DNA from: an uncultured Lachnobacterium sp.
GTDB taxonomy: Bacteria > Bacillota > Clostridia > Lachnospirales > Lachnospiraceae
Direction of reading: 5' to 3'
DNA length: 57,370 nt
Assembly: GCA_937889225.1 (NCBI GenBank)
Contig: CALAST010000094.1
Span: 1-57,370 of the forward strand
Under the pieces are notes generated by a model. That model was not told the DNA's origin and ran no database searches. It saw nothing but the letters and a program-made list of their open reading frames with translations. Both the position numbers and the translations under genes were made by a program. This document shows, piece after piece, positions 14,291-22,963 of the stretch (positions within the stretch are counted from its first letter, which is position 1; each line of letters opens with the position of its first letter).

Positions 14291-16042
14291 ATGAAAAAAT
14301 CATTACTACTGTTTTTGAGTGTATGGATTTTAGCAGTTGGTGGATGTATTTATATACAAGCAACGCTTTTTCAAGCACGAGAAGATGTGAAAATCACAGA
14401 AACCATTCTTTATGGTGATAAGTTAGTAGCAGAAGGCGTGACAGTTACGCAGAAAACGAAATATAGTGAATATTTGCATTGGGATACCACTTATAAGATT
14501 GGGGAACAGCCACAGGTGATGACAGAAAGTCAGTTTTCAGAAATGCGATTAGAAGATAATCCATTGACTTCGTTTGGGATTACTTTGGAAGTGGATTATG
14601 AAACAAGCAGATATCCGCATTTGATTGAGGAAAAAGATTATACGGGAATGAGCTATGCATTTTTGGAATTAGCAGAGGAGACACCAAATGGAGAAAGTCG
14701 ACAGAAAACAATATATCTGAAAGATTATATGGAGTATTATCCCATTAATGTCATAATAAATTTACCGGAAAATATTAATATTGATACTACAGCTTTGGTG
14801 GGAACAAGTGCAAGTTCGATAGGAGAAAGAGGACTTCTAGGAGAAGCGGAGAATCAGGGAGAAAGTGAGATAGAGATACAAATAGAAGATGTTGCAGATT
14901 ATAAGAAAGAGGGAATTATAGGAGCCATTGGAGAGGATGTAACTGAGGATACAGTAGAAACTTCTCTAGGAAATAATCAAACGGATTCGATTGCACAAAA
15001 ATTTTCAGAATGTATTAAAATTCCGGTATTGGATGAAGAAATGCGTCATATCGAAGTGAGTAAATCAGAAGATGGAACAGTTGCCAGTTCTGGTAGCAGT
15101 TGGGTAGAAGGAAAGGATTCCTTTTATTTTACCACATTTCATACGTATACGGATAAGGCATGTTATTTTACCTTTGATACACATACTCAGCATGGAAATC
15201 GGATAGATATTAGCCATATGCCGGATGGCTATGGAATTTATGCATTTTCTTATGATAATAAAAATAATAGTATAGATGCGGATAGTCTGAGAAATGTATA
15301 TCCTCTAGAAGCGGAAGTACATATTCTAAATCTGGAAACAGATGCAGAAAATGAACATTTGTTGCTTTTTACGAAGAAAGATACTGATTATATGCTTACG
15401 GTAATCAATATTGAAACAATGCAGGTAAAGCAAGAGCTTGTATTTGAAGAATATCCAAAGAGTATGGTAAATTTTTCAAATGAGCAAAATGGGGAGAAAA
15501 TAGGAAACAAAAAAAATGACCAAGGAGGAGAGAATATAGAAAGTGCCGAAAATACAGAAACAGTAGAAAATAATGTACAAGAGGAACTTACCGAAGATTA
15601 CACACCGCAATTTTGGATGTATGATGACTTTTTTATAATACAATATGAAGAAAATACCCTTACCATTGTTACCAAAAATAACGAAATGGGCATGTATCAA
15701 GTAGAATATACTGTGAAATGGGAGAAAGATAGTCCGCTTGTTACAACAGAAGAATTAGCATGGGGAGATTGTCATTTTAATTGGAATGGAAAAGAATTGG
15801 TGATGTGTTCCTCACTTTATGCTGTAGAAACCATTTTTAAAGAATGTGGCTTTTTTATAAGTGTATTCGACGAAACAGGGCTTATTTTTCTAGGTAGATA
15901 TGACAGTAGCTTGAATACAGGAAGTTATAGTGATGAGGAATATGATACTTTTGCACAGACATATGATATTGCAACAGAGAGCTATTATTATATGTATGAA
16001 TGCCAGCCAAGAAGGCAAAATCAGTTGGATGTGAGTTGGTAA
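14291..16042 (+). CDS. Large exported or membrane-anchored protein of a GntR-ABC operon, function unknown
   Basis: This 583-residue protein has an N-terminal hydrophobic segment, MKKSLLLFLSVWILAVGGC. The VGGC could be a lipobox; otherwise it is an uncleaved anchor. The rest is hydrophilic, rich in beta-forming segments and acidic residues, and should lie outside the membrane. A low-complexity Asn/Glu-rich stretch sits near residues 395-430. I do not recognise a family. It follows the ATPase gene by 5 nt (GGGAGGAG upstream), so it is part of the transporter operon. Its C-terminal half is duplicated as the truncated copy at 10789-11523, which marks that half as a separable unit, possibly a beta-propeller. 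A sensor, chaperone or substrate-capture role for the transporter is possible but unproven. Confidence 0.8.
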   Translation: MKKSLLLFLSVWILAVGGCIYIQATLFQAREDVKITETILYGDKLVAEGVTVTQKTKYSEYLHWDTTYKIGEQPQVMTESQFSEMRLEDNPLTSFGITLEVDYETSRYPHLIEEKDYTGMSYAFLELAEETPNGESRQKTIYLKDYMEYYPINVIINLPENINIDTTALVGTSASSIGERGLLGEAENQGESEIEIQIEDVADYKKEGIIGAIGEDVTEDTVETSLGNNQTDSIAQKFSECIKIPVLDEEMRHIEVSKSEDGTVASSGSSWVEGKDSFYFTTFHTYTDKACYFTFDTHTQHGNRIDISHMPDGYGIYAFSYDNKNNSIDADSLRNVYPLEAEVHILNLETDAENEHLLLFTKKDTDYMLTVINIETMQVKQELVFEEYPKSMVNFSNEQNGEKIGNKKNDQGGENIESAENTETVENNVQEELTEDYTPQFWMYDDFFIIQYEENTLTIVTKNNEMGMYQVEYTVKWEKDSPLVTTEELAWGDCHFNWNGKELVMCSSLYAVETIFKECGFFISVFDETGLIFLGRYDSSLNTGSYSDEEYDTFAQTYDIATESYYYMYECQPRRQNQLDVSW

Positions 16043-16198
16043 GATTAGTAGTTTTTTAATAAATTTTTTAGATGTTTTTGTTATATGCATATACTATAAG
16101 TGAGCAAAGGCTCATTAAGTGTAAGTGCATTGCTACTTTGAGTGCAAACCTTAATGTAAGTACATATATGTATCCATAATAGAATGATTTTAAAACAA

Positions 16199-16248
16199 AC
16201 AGGGTATAGACTCAGATTTCTGTGTGATATACCCTGTATACTTTTTGT
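16199..16248. terminator. Terminator between convergent genes
   Basis: ACAGGGTATA (16199-16208) pairs with TATACCCTGT (16228-16237), then ATACTTTTTG on the plus strand. It serves the 14291 operon and perhaps the minus-strand ATPase gene. Confidence 0.7.
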
Positions 16249-16312
16249 GATTTATTCCATGATAAGATATTATGGATAAAAAGTGGTGCAGATTCTATTG
16301 CAGATAAAGAAC

Positions 16313-17143
16313 TTACAACACCTTCGATAAAAACTCTCTTGCACGTTCCGTCTTAGGATTTGAGAAAAATTCTTCCGGTGTGCCGCTTTCCATAATTTTC
16401 CCTTCATCAATAAAGAGAATACGGTTTGCAACTTCTCGTGCAAAGCCCATTTCATGCGTAACAATCATCATGGTAAGCCCTTCTTTGGCGAGGGCTTTCA
16501 TCAAATCCAATACTTCGCCAACCATTTCTGGGTCGAGGGCACTTGTTGGTTCATCAAAAAGAATCACATCCGGATTCATAGCAAGGGAACGAACAATAGC
16601 AACACGTTGTTTTTGTCCGCCGGAAAGTGTGGAAGGATAAACATCTGCTTTATCTTCTAAGCCAATGCGTTTTAATAAATCAAGAGCCTGTACTTTTGCA
16701 TCTGCTTTTATTTGTTCTTTTGTTGTTGTAATTGGAAGCATAGCTTCTTTTTTATCAGCAGATTTAAAGATATTTGTAAAACTATGGATAGCATTTTTGC
16801 GTTTGGTATTGCGAAGTTCTTCAAGCTGAACTAAAACAGGAGCAAGCATAATGTTTTCGATAACGGTTTTATTGTTAAACAGGTTAAAATGCTGGAATAC
16901 CATGCCCATTTTTCTGCGGTGGATATTGATATTGACATTGATATCGGCAATATCTACACCGTTGAAAATAATCTGTCCGCCATTTGGGTCTTCCATACAG
17001 TTTAAGCAACGCAAAAACGTACTTTTTCCGGAGCCAGAAGGACCGATAATGCAGACAATATCGCCTTTTTCAATTTTTACGCTAATGCCATTTAGTACGT
17101 TTTTGTTACCAAAGTCTTTTTTCAAATTAATTACGTCGATCAC
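16313..17143 (-). CDS. Polar amino acid ABC transporter ATP-binding protein (GlnQ type)
   Basis: The 276-residue ATPase has Walker A GPSGSGKST, Q-loop MVFQHFNLF, signature LSGGQKQR, Walker B VILFDEPTSALDPE and switch VTHEMGFAREVA. These place it with GlnQ/HisP importers of glutamine or other polar amino acids. It is about 35 residues longer than usual. The extra segment, roughly residues 110-150 (NTKRKNAIHSFTNIF onward), lies in the helical subdomain between Q-loop and signature. The start is GTG, 17 nt inside the end of the upstream fused gene, with AGGAG further upstream. It is thus co-translated with the permease it serves. Confidence 0.93.
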   Translation of the reverse strand: MIDVINLKKDFGNKNVLNGISVKIEKGDIVCIIGPSGSGKSTFLRCLNCMEDPNGGQIIFNGVDIADINVNINIHRRKMGMVFQHFNLFNNKTVIENIMLAPVLVQLEELRNTKRKNAIHSFTNIFKSADKKEAMLPITTTKEQIKADAKVQALDLLKRIGLEDKADVYPSTLSGGQKQRVAIVRSLAMNPDVILFDEPTSALDPEMVGEVLDLMKALAKEGLTMMIVTHEMGFAREVANRILFIDEGKIMESGTPEEFFSNPKTERAREFLSKVL

Positions 17144-18689
17144 TTTTTCTCAGGCTCCTTTCCATAAGTTTAATTCCAAGACTGATAATGAGAACCAGTA
17201 CAATGTAAATAAGTGCCATAACGATGTATGGAACCATAAATTCATAACTGTTTGTTCCAATTAAGTTAAATGCGACATAAAGGTCAGTTGCACCTACGAA
17301 ACTTACAACGGAAGTTTCTTTTACAAGTGCGATAAATTCATTTCCCAAAGTAGGGAGAATATTTTTGATTGCCTGTGGAATAACAATTTTTATCATAGTT
17401 GTTCCGAAACTAAGACCCATCGCACGACCAGCTTCCATCTGTCCGCCATCTACGGAAAGAATACCGCTTCGCATAATTTCTGAGATATAAGCCGCACTAT
17501 TTAATCCAAATACTAACATGGATACTTCTACACCTGACATACGAAGTCCCAAAATAGGAAGAAGTACATAGTAGAAAATAAGAAGCTGTACAACAATTGG
17601 TGTTCCACGGAACATGCTGACATAAAAACCACAGATGCTATTTAAAATACGTGGCAGAGGTTTATGTTTTGGAATGACATTTACTGTTGCAATCAAAGTA
17701 CCAATCAAAATACCAATAATAAGACCCGTAACTGCAATCAAAATGGTGTTTCGCAAACCTTCCAATACTTTTACATAGCCGTCTTGTTCCACAAAAATCT
17801 TTAAAAATTGTTCTACTTTTAAAGAAAAATCGCCTGCTTGTGTCTTATTGATTTCTTCTACGATGCATAAAGCAGGAGCGTAGTCGATAATGACATAATC
17901 AATATTTCCATTTAATAAGTCCTGAACAGCCAAAGAGCCGTTTTTATAGCCAATCGTATCGGCTGCATATCCTGCAAATCCCCAATCTTCATCACCTTCG
18001 CAATACAATTGTCCGGTTGTTCCATTTTGGACACCGATTTTGCAGGAACTGTCCTTTTCATTTAAAATGGCTTCAATGGAAGCTGCATCGGTGCAGTTGT
18101 CAAATTCGGTACAATCGGAAGTGACGATTAAGGTTTGGCATGCATCATAATAGGAATCTGAGAAAGTAACATATTCCTTTCGGTCTTCTGAAATTGTAAG
18201 ACCTGCCATGGCAATGTCGCATTTTTGCTGACCAACAGCAAGGCAAACAGCATCGAAATCCATGTTTTGAATCACCAGCTCCATATCGAGTTCTTCTGCA
18301 AGAAGGGCAGCAATTTCCATATCAATACCGTAGAAGTTTGTGCCGCCATCGGTATACTCAAATGGTTCAAAAGCAGCGTTGGTAGCAACAACAAGCTGGT
18401 CTTTTGTTTCATCCAGTTCTGCGGAAGTGACGGCTTCGGGCATTCCGTTACCGAAATACTTTTCACAGATTTCATCAAGTGTGCCGTCTTCTTTGATTTT
18501 CGCAATAAAATCATTGACATCTTCCAAAAGTTCCGGCTGGTTTTTATCGACACCGAAGGCATACTGTTCTAAGGTAAGCTCAATGTCGATAAGTTCTGCG
18601 GTTAGGGGTTCATTTGAACTGTTTCCGCAGGCAGTTAATGTTCCAATCGCTAAGATAAGCGAGAGGAGAAGGGCTGATAGTTTTTTCAT
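17127..18689 (-). CDS. Fused amino-acid binding protein and permease; binding domain appears circularly permuted
   Basis: This 520-residue protein has a lipoprotein signal with lipobox LTAC (Cys21), then a type 2 periplasmic-binding domain, then a HisM/GlnP-type permease of about 200 residues starting near LEGLRNTILIAV. The permease carries an EAA-like loop, GRAMGLSFGTTMIKIVIPQA. Residues 38-80 (QYAFGVDKNQPELLEDVN ending CEKYFG) are the segment that normally ends such binding proteins, as in GlnH. The usual N-terminal strand, DQLVVATNAAFEPFEYTD, comes after it. The domain stops at FSLKVE, just where that segment would normally follow. The start at 18689 has AGGGAGAAA upstream. It partners the GlnQ-type ATPase. 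The amino acid carried is not determined. Confidence 0.9.
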   Translation of the reverse strand: MKKLSALLLSLILAIGTLTACGNSSNEPLTAELIDIELTLEQYAFGVDKNQPELLEDVNDFIAKIKEDGTLDEICEKYFGNGMPEAVTSAELDETKDQLVVATNAAFEPFEYTDGGTNFYGIDMEIAALLAEELDMELVIQNMDFDAVCLAVGQQKCDIAMAGLTISEDRKEYVTFSDSYYDACQTLIVTSDCTEFDNCTDAASIEAILNEKDSSCKIGVQNGTTGQLYCEGDEDWGFAGYAADTIGYKNGSLAVQDLLNGNIDYVIIDYAPALCIVEEINKTQAGDFSLKVEQFLKIFVEQDGYVKVLEGLRNTILIAVTGLIIGILIGTLIATVNVIPKHKPLPRILNSICGFYVSMFRGTPIVVQLLIFYYVLLPILGLRMSGVEVSMLVFGLNSAAYISEIMRSGILSVDGGQMEAGRAMGLSFGTTMIKIVIPQAIKNILPTLGNEFIALVKETSVVSFVGATDLYVAFNLIGTNSYEFMVPYIVMALIYIVLVLIISLGIKLMERSLRKSDRRN

Positions 18690-18719
18690 AAATAGTTTCT
18701 CCCTTATTTGAAGTGATTT

Positions 18720-18744
18720 TTGATTGCTTGAATTTTGCAATCAA
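18720..18744. promoter_or_regulatory. Inverted repeat just upstream of the fused transporter gene
   Basis: TTGATTGC (18720-18727) and GCAATCAA (18737-18744) are perfect 8-bp inverted arms around 9 bp, 31 nt before the start codon. It could be an operator or an mRNA leader hairpin. The rest of the 512-bp gap to ddh (18690-19201) is AT-rich; I see no riboswitch, tRNA or small gene in it. Confidence 0.4.
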
Positions 18745-19201
18745 GGTTTCTTATGTAAATATACAAAATAGTGCTAAGAAAATAAAAGTTGATAAAGTAA
18801 GACTATCATTTCATTTTTGTTATAAAAGGTAATGAATTTTCATGTTTCGCTTAAAATTCTGTATATTTATGCAATAATTAAGAATAGTATCACGTAATAA
18901 AATAAAAAGCAACGAATTATGGAGAAATATTAGTAATTTCACTTAAATTCTATGGATAAGGAATGGTAATTTTTGAAAATGAAAATTTCTTGTTGCAAGG
19001 AATTTTTATGTGAATTATAATAATTGCTGTGATATTGGAAGTGATTTTTAATCAATGACTTTACAATAAATGTGCGAAAATTTTATAAATAGAAGGAATC
19101 GTACATAGTATGCAGGAGTAAAAGGTAAGATTGTATAGGAACTTTTAAAGTTTTAACAATCCTATCTAATATCTCCAATTTATATTTAGGAGGTTTAATT
19201 T

Positions 19202-20188
19202 ATGAGCATTAGAGTCGGAATTATGGGCTATGGCAATTTAGGCAGAGGCGTGGAATGTGCATTAAAACAGAATGCAGATATGGAACTGGTTGCAGTTTTC
19301 ACACGCAGAAATCCGGAAAGTGTTACTATTTTACATGAAAACGTAAACGTTTATCACGTAGATGAAGTGGTAAATATGAAAGATAGAATAGATGTGTTAA
19401 TTATTTGTGGTGGAAGTGCGACAGATTTACCAAAACAGACAAAAGAATATGCTAAATATTTTAATGTAGTAGACAGTTTTGATACTCACGCAAAAATTCC
19501 GGAACATTTTGCAGCAGTAGATGCCTCAGCACAGGAAAGTGGTAAAATTGCTATGATTTCCGTTGGTTGGGATCCAGGGATGTTTTCTTTAAACCGTTTA
19601 TATGCTAATGCAATTTTGCCAAATGGTAGTGACTATACATTCTGGGGCAAAGGGGTAAGTCAGGGACATTCCGATGCTATTCGTCGTGTAGAAGGCGTTG
19701 CAAATGGCAAACAGTATACTGTACCAGTAGAAGAAGCCCTTAGAAAAGTACGTGCAGGTGAAAATCCAGTTCTTACAACAAGAGAAAAACACACCAGAGA
19801 ATGTTTTGTTGTAGCAAAAGAAGGTGCAGATAAAGAAAAGATTGCAGAAGAAATCAAAAATATGCCAAACTATTTTGCAGATTATGATACAACCGTAACA
19901 TTTATCAGCGAAGAAGAACTTGCTGTAAATCACAGCGGTATTCCGCATGGTGGTTTTGTTATCCGCAGCGGAAAAACAGGTTGGAATGAAGAACATAATC
20001 ATATCGTGGAATATAGCTTGAAGTTAGATTCTAACCCAGAATTTACTGCTTCTGTATTAGTAGCTTATGCAAGAGCAGCATATCGTATGAATAAAGAAGG
20101 ACAAAAAGGTTGTAAGACCGTATTTGATGTTGCACCGGCATATTTAAGTCCGGTAAGTGGCGAAGAACTGCGTGCACATTTGCTGTAA
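19202..20188 (+). CDS. ddh: meso-Diaminopimelate D-dehydrogenase
   Basis: The 328-residue NADPH-dependent enzyme makes meso-diaminopimelate directly from tetrahydrodipicolinate and ammonia, the one-step dehydrogenase route to lysine and peptidoglycan. The N-terminal Rossmann fold starts IRVGIMGYGNLGRGVE. Family segments are FTRRNPESV, CGGSATDLPKQ, SVGWDPGMFSLNR, KGVSQGHSDAIRRVEGV, and HGGFVIRSGKTG near the C-terminal half. Length matches the family. AGGAGG lies 8 nt before the ATG. It is monocistronic, with no other lysine gene adjacent. Confidence in function is high because this family is narrow. Confidence 0.97.
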   Translation: MSIRVGIMGYGNLGRGVECALKQNADMELVAVFTRRNPESVTILHENVNVYHVDEVVNMKDRIDVLIICGGSATDLPKQTKEYAKYFNVVDSFDTHAKIPEHFAAVDASAQESGKIAMISVGWDPGMFSLNRLYANAILPNGSDYTFWGKGVSQGHSDAIRRVEGVANGKQYTVPVEEALRKVRAGENPVLTTREKHTRECFVVAKEGADKEKIAEEIKNMPNYFADYDTTVTFISEEELAVNHSGIPHGGFVIRSGKTGWNEEHNHIVEYSLKLDSNPEFTASVLVAYARAAYRMNKEGQKGCKTVFDVAPAYLSPVSGEELRAHLL

Positions 20189-20216
20189 TTTTGCACGCAG
20201 AATAAAATTCTACATG

Positions 20217-20257
20217 TAAGCGGACACTCGCAATCCGCATTCGCTGCTTGTGTTCAA
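20217..20257 (-). repeat. Dispersed intergenic repeat, copy 4 (inverted)
   Basis: The minus strand reads GCGAATGCGGATTGCGAGTG, then TCCGCTT. It is a near-consensus copy in the opposite orientation, 3' of ddh. Confidence 0.75.
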
Positions 20258-20336
20258 TTTCGTGGAAATATAATTCGTTTATCTGTTTTGTACAAAAGAT
20301 ATATAGTGTAAAAAATAGTATACAGATGATGAAATA

Positions 20337-20376
20337 AAAAATCTGCCTCTATGATTATCATAGAGGCAGATTTTTA
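20337..20376. terminator. Bidirectional terminator overlapping the micro-protein stop codon
   Basis: A perfect 18-bp stem (20337-20354 with 20358-20375) has a 3-nt loop and runs of A and T on either side. It can end both ddh transcripts and the minus-strand xre operon. Confidence 0.9.
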
Positions 20377-20508
20377 TCCAAGCCAATGCTGGTAATAGGC
20401 AATAACACCCAAAATTGCTCCGATTGCAGAAAACAATCCGGTAACACCTGTAATTGTGATTTTTTCTTTTGTCGTTAATTTTGTTTTGTTGTTTTCCTGT
20501 TGATTCAT
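20374..20508 (-). CDS. 44-residue single-helix membrane micro-protein
   Basis: The predicted product begins MNQQENNKTKLTTKEKITIT and has one hydrophobic helix, VTGLFSAIGAILGVIAYYQ, ending HWLG. It is too short for routine gene finding, but AGGAG lies 8 nt before the ATG and a strong terminator begins at its stop codon. Its last third resembles the C-terminus of the XRE regulator just upstream: IGAILGVIAYYQHWLG versus IGAVLGILAYNFGWLG, each preceded by a LT-(T/S)-(K/E) basic segment. The two are probably co-transcribed, the regulator first. A partner or titrator of the regulator's membrane segment is a reasonable guess. No family is known to me. Confidence 0.7.
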   Translation of the reverse strand: MNQQENNKTKLTTKEKITITGVTGLFSAIGAILGVIAYYQHWLG

Positions 20509-20613
20509 ATAAATGCTCCTTTCGATTGATGGGTTTATCTTAGAACATTTTCGTTTTTCATAACACCCATGTACCGTAGAAAAGCATTCTACGTATCGTG
20601 GATTTCTTAAAAT

Positions 20614-20982
20614 TTAACCGAGCCATCCGAAATTATAAGCTAAAATTCCTAATACAGCACCAATACATCCTGCAAGAGCTATAATAGCTCGTTCTTTCTT
20701 TTGTTCTGATGTTAGTTCTTTTGGTAATGCTTCTGTTTTGGGGGAGTCTGTAATCGGTGTTATTTCTTTTTCATTTAATTTACCACGCAACAGTTCATCT
20801 ACGGATATACCCAATACATCAGCAAGGATTGTTAAATTAGATATATCAGGACTACCTGCACCCGATTCCCATTTCGAAATCGTTTTATTGGAAAGGTTTA
20901 GTTTATCTGCTAATTGTTGCTGTGTTAGTCCTTGTTGTTTTCTTAATGTAGCAATCAATTTTCCTACTTGTACATTGTCCAT
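20614..20982 (-). CDS. XRE-family regulator with C-terminal membrane helix
   Basis: The 122-residue protein has a Cro/CI-type helix-turn-helix at residues 5-60: KLIATLRKQQGLTQQQLADK, then LNLSNKTISKWESGAGSPD. A linker of about 30 residues follows, and then a hydrophobic helix, IIALAGCIGAVLGILAYNF, that ends the protein at WLG. The architecture implies DNA binding from the membrane, as in several small anchored XRE regulators. The start at 20982 is chosen for GGAG 8 nt upstream; an ATG at 21033 would add 17 residues. The 105-nt gap to the micro-protein gene contains a CGTAGAA/TTCTACG hairpin. It diverges from the ABC exporter genes, a possible target. Confidence 0.88.
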   Translation of the reverse strand: MDNVQVGKLIATLRKQQGLTQQQLADKLNLSNKTISKWESGAGSPDISNLTILADVLGISVDELLRGKLNEKEITPITDSPKTEALPKELTSEQKKERAIIALAGCIGAVLGILAYNFGWLG

Positions 20983-21226
20983 TGTTATTTCTCCAAATTC
21001 AAGTTTATTATTGTTTTTGATACTGTAACGCATTACCTTTTATATTATAATAATATAATTATATTTTCAAAAGAAAATTTTCCAAAATATGTATAAAAAT
21101 AAATAGAAAAAGTACGTGAAATATATATAAGTTTGTGGTATGATACTTTAGGTAGTTGAGACTAATAAAAAATATATACTTTTAAAAGTGTTAGTTTCAC
21201 AATAAAAAATACAGGAGTACATAACC

Positions 21227-22963
21227 ATGATAAAGACAAGACTTATCAAATTGTTAGACCATGCCAAGAAATATGTCGCATACAATATTCTCTGGCAATG
21301 GTTCGCTATGCTGTCTCAGGTAGTTGCGGTATTTACAATTGCAAATATGATGCAGAGCATCGCAGACGGCAGTATGAGCAGTTCCATTTTGGGAAAGACA
21401 GGAATTATTTTTCTTGCAGTTATTTGCGTACGTTTTTTCTGTGAAAAAAAGGCTTCGGAAATGTCTTACAAAGCCAGCGTGGACGTCAAACGAATCTTAC
21501 GTGAAAAAATCTATGAAAAGATGCTGCGTTTGGGAGCTTCTTATGGTGAAAAGACTTCTACATCCGAAGTTGTACAGGTGTGTGCAGAAGGTGTAGAACA
21601 GTTAGAGATTTACTTCGGTAAATATCTGCCCCAGTTATTTTACAGTTTACTTGCACCGCTTACATTATTTGGAATTTTATCCTTTGTAAATTTCAAAGCA
21701 AGTATTGTGCTTTTAATTTGTGTTCCACTTATTCCGATTTCTATCGTAGTGGTACAAAAAATCGCAAAGCGATTACTAAGCAAATATTGGGGGAAATACA
21801 CACAGCTTGGAGACAGTTTTCTGGAAAATCTGCAAGGCTTAACCACACTTAAAATTTATCAGGCAGATGCAAAAAAAGCTGTGGAAATGGATGAAGAAGC
21901 ACAAAATTTCCGTCGTATTACCATGAAAGTATTAATTATGCAGCTCAATTCCACAAGTGTGATGGATATCGTAGCCTATGGCGGTGCAGCAGTTGGCATG
22001 ATAGTGGTACTTTCCGAATATTTTGCAGGAAATGTCAGTTTTGCAGGAACGATTACAATTATTTTGCTTGCTTCTGAATTTTTTATTCCACTTCGACTTT
22101 TAGGTTCCTTTTTCCATATCGCTATGAATGGTATGGCGGCAAGCGATAAAATGTTTGCATTGCTTGATTTAGAAGAAAATAAAAGAGGAAATGTGGTGCT
22201 TTCCAAAGAAGAACAGCCGGATATTGAAATCCAAAATGTACGTTTTTCTTATGAGAAAGAGCGTGAAATCTTAAAAGGTGTTTCTTTAAAAATGCCAAAA
22301 GGTTCATTTGTTTCTTTGGTAGGTGCTTCCGGTTGCGGAAAAAGTACGATTGCGGGACTTCTTTCCGGTAAAAATCATAGCTATACAGGAAACGTAATGC
22401 TTGGTGGTGCAGAAATTACAGATGTGACAGAAGAAAGTTTGATGAATACCGTAACCACGATTTGTCATAACAGCTACTTATTTAAAGGAACAGTAGAAGA
22501 AAACTTAAAAGCTGCAAAAGCAGATGCAACCGTAGAAGAAATGGAAGCGGTACTAAAGAAAGTAAATCTGCTCGGATTCTTATCTGCACAGGATGGGTTG
22601 CAAACAAAACTTTTGGAACGTGCCTCAAACCTTTCCGGTGGTCAATGTCAGCGATTGGCATTAGCAAGAGCACTCCTTCATGATGCAAAAGTCTATATTT
22701 TCGATGAAGCAACTTCTAATATTGATGCAGAAAGTGAAGAACAGATAATGGAAGTTATTCATGAATTGGCAAAGACAAAAACCGTTATTTTGATTTCACA
22801 TAGACTTTCCAATGTAGTAGATTCTGACTGTATTTACATGATGAAAAATGGTGAAATTGTAGAAAGCGGTACACATGATGTCTTAATGCGTAAAAACGGA
22901 GCATATAAAAATCTGTTTGAAAGCCAAAGAACGTTAGAAAATTATGGAAAGGTGGTTGGCTAA
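21227..22963 (+). CDS. ABC exporter half-transporter, CydD-like (subunit 1)
   Basis: The 578-residue protein has an N-terminal six-helix type IV exporter membrane domain (to about residue 310) and a C-terminal ATPase. The ATPase has Walker A GASGCGKST, signature LSGGQCQR and Walker B VYIFDEATSNID. The membrane domain resembles CydD-type subunits, whose E. coli complex with CydC moves heme or thiols. No cytochrome bd genes are in the window, so the gene symbol is not justified. It is joined head to tail with the next half-transporter (stop TAA directly followed by GTG), so the two should form a heterodimer. AGGAG lies upstream of the ATG. The divergent XRE regulator may control it. Confidence 0.9.
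   Translation: MIKTRLIKLLDHAKKYVAYNILWQWFAMLSQVVAVFTIANMMQSIADGSMSSSILGKTGIIFLAVICVRFFCEKKASEMSYKASVDVKRILREKIYEKMLRLGASYGEKTSTSEVVQVCAEGVEQLEIYFGKYLPQLFYSLLAPLTLFGILSFVNFKASIVLLICVPLIPISIVVVQKIAKRLLSKYWGKYTQLGDSFLENLQGLTTLKIYQADAKKAVEMDEEAQNFRRITMKVLIMQLNSTSVMDIVAYGGAAVGMIVVLSEYFAGNVSFAGTITIILLASEFFIPLRLLGSFFHIAMNGMAASDKMFALLDLEENKRGNVVLSKEEQPDIEIQNVRFSYEKEREILKGVSLKMPKGSFVSLVGASGCGKSTIAGLLSGKNHSYTGNVMLGGAEITDVTEESLMNTVTTICHNSYLFKGTVEENLKAAKADATVEEMEAVLKKVNLLGFLSAQDGLQTKLLERASNLSGGQCQRLALARALLHDAKVYIFDEATSNIDAESEEQIMEVIHELAKTKTVILISHRLSNVVDSDCIYMMKNGEIVESGTHDVLMRKNGAYKNLFESQRTLENYGKVVG

Noticed and set aside
18741..19201. Lysine riboswitch before ddh
   Set aside because: The conserved lysine riboswitch core and a terminator stem are absent; the region is plain AT-rich DNA.
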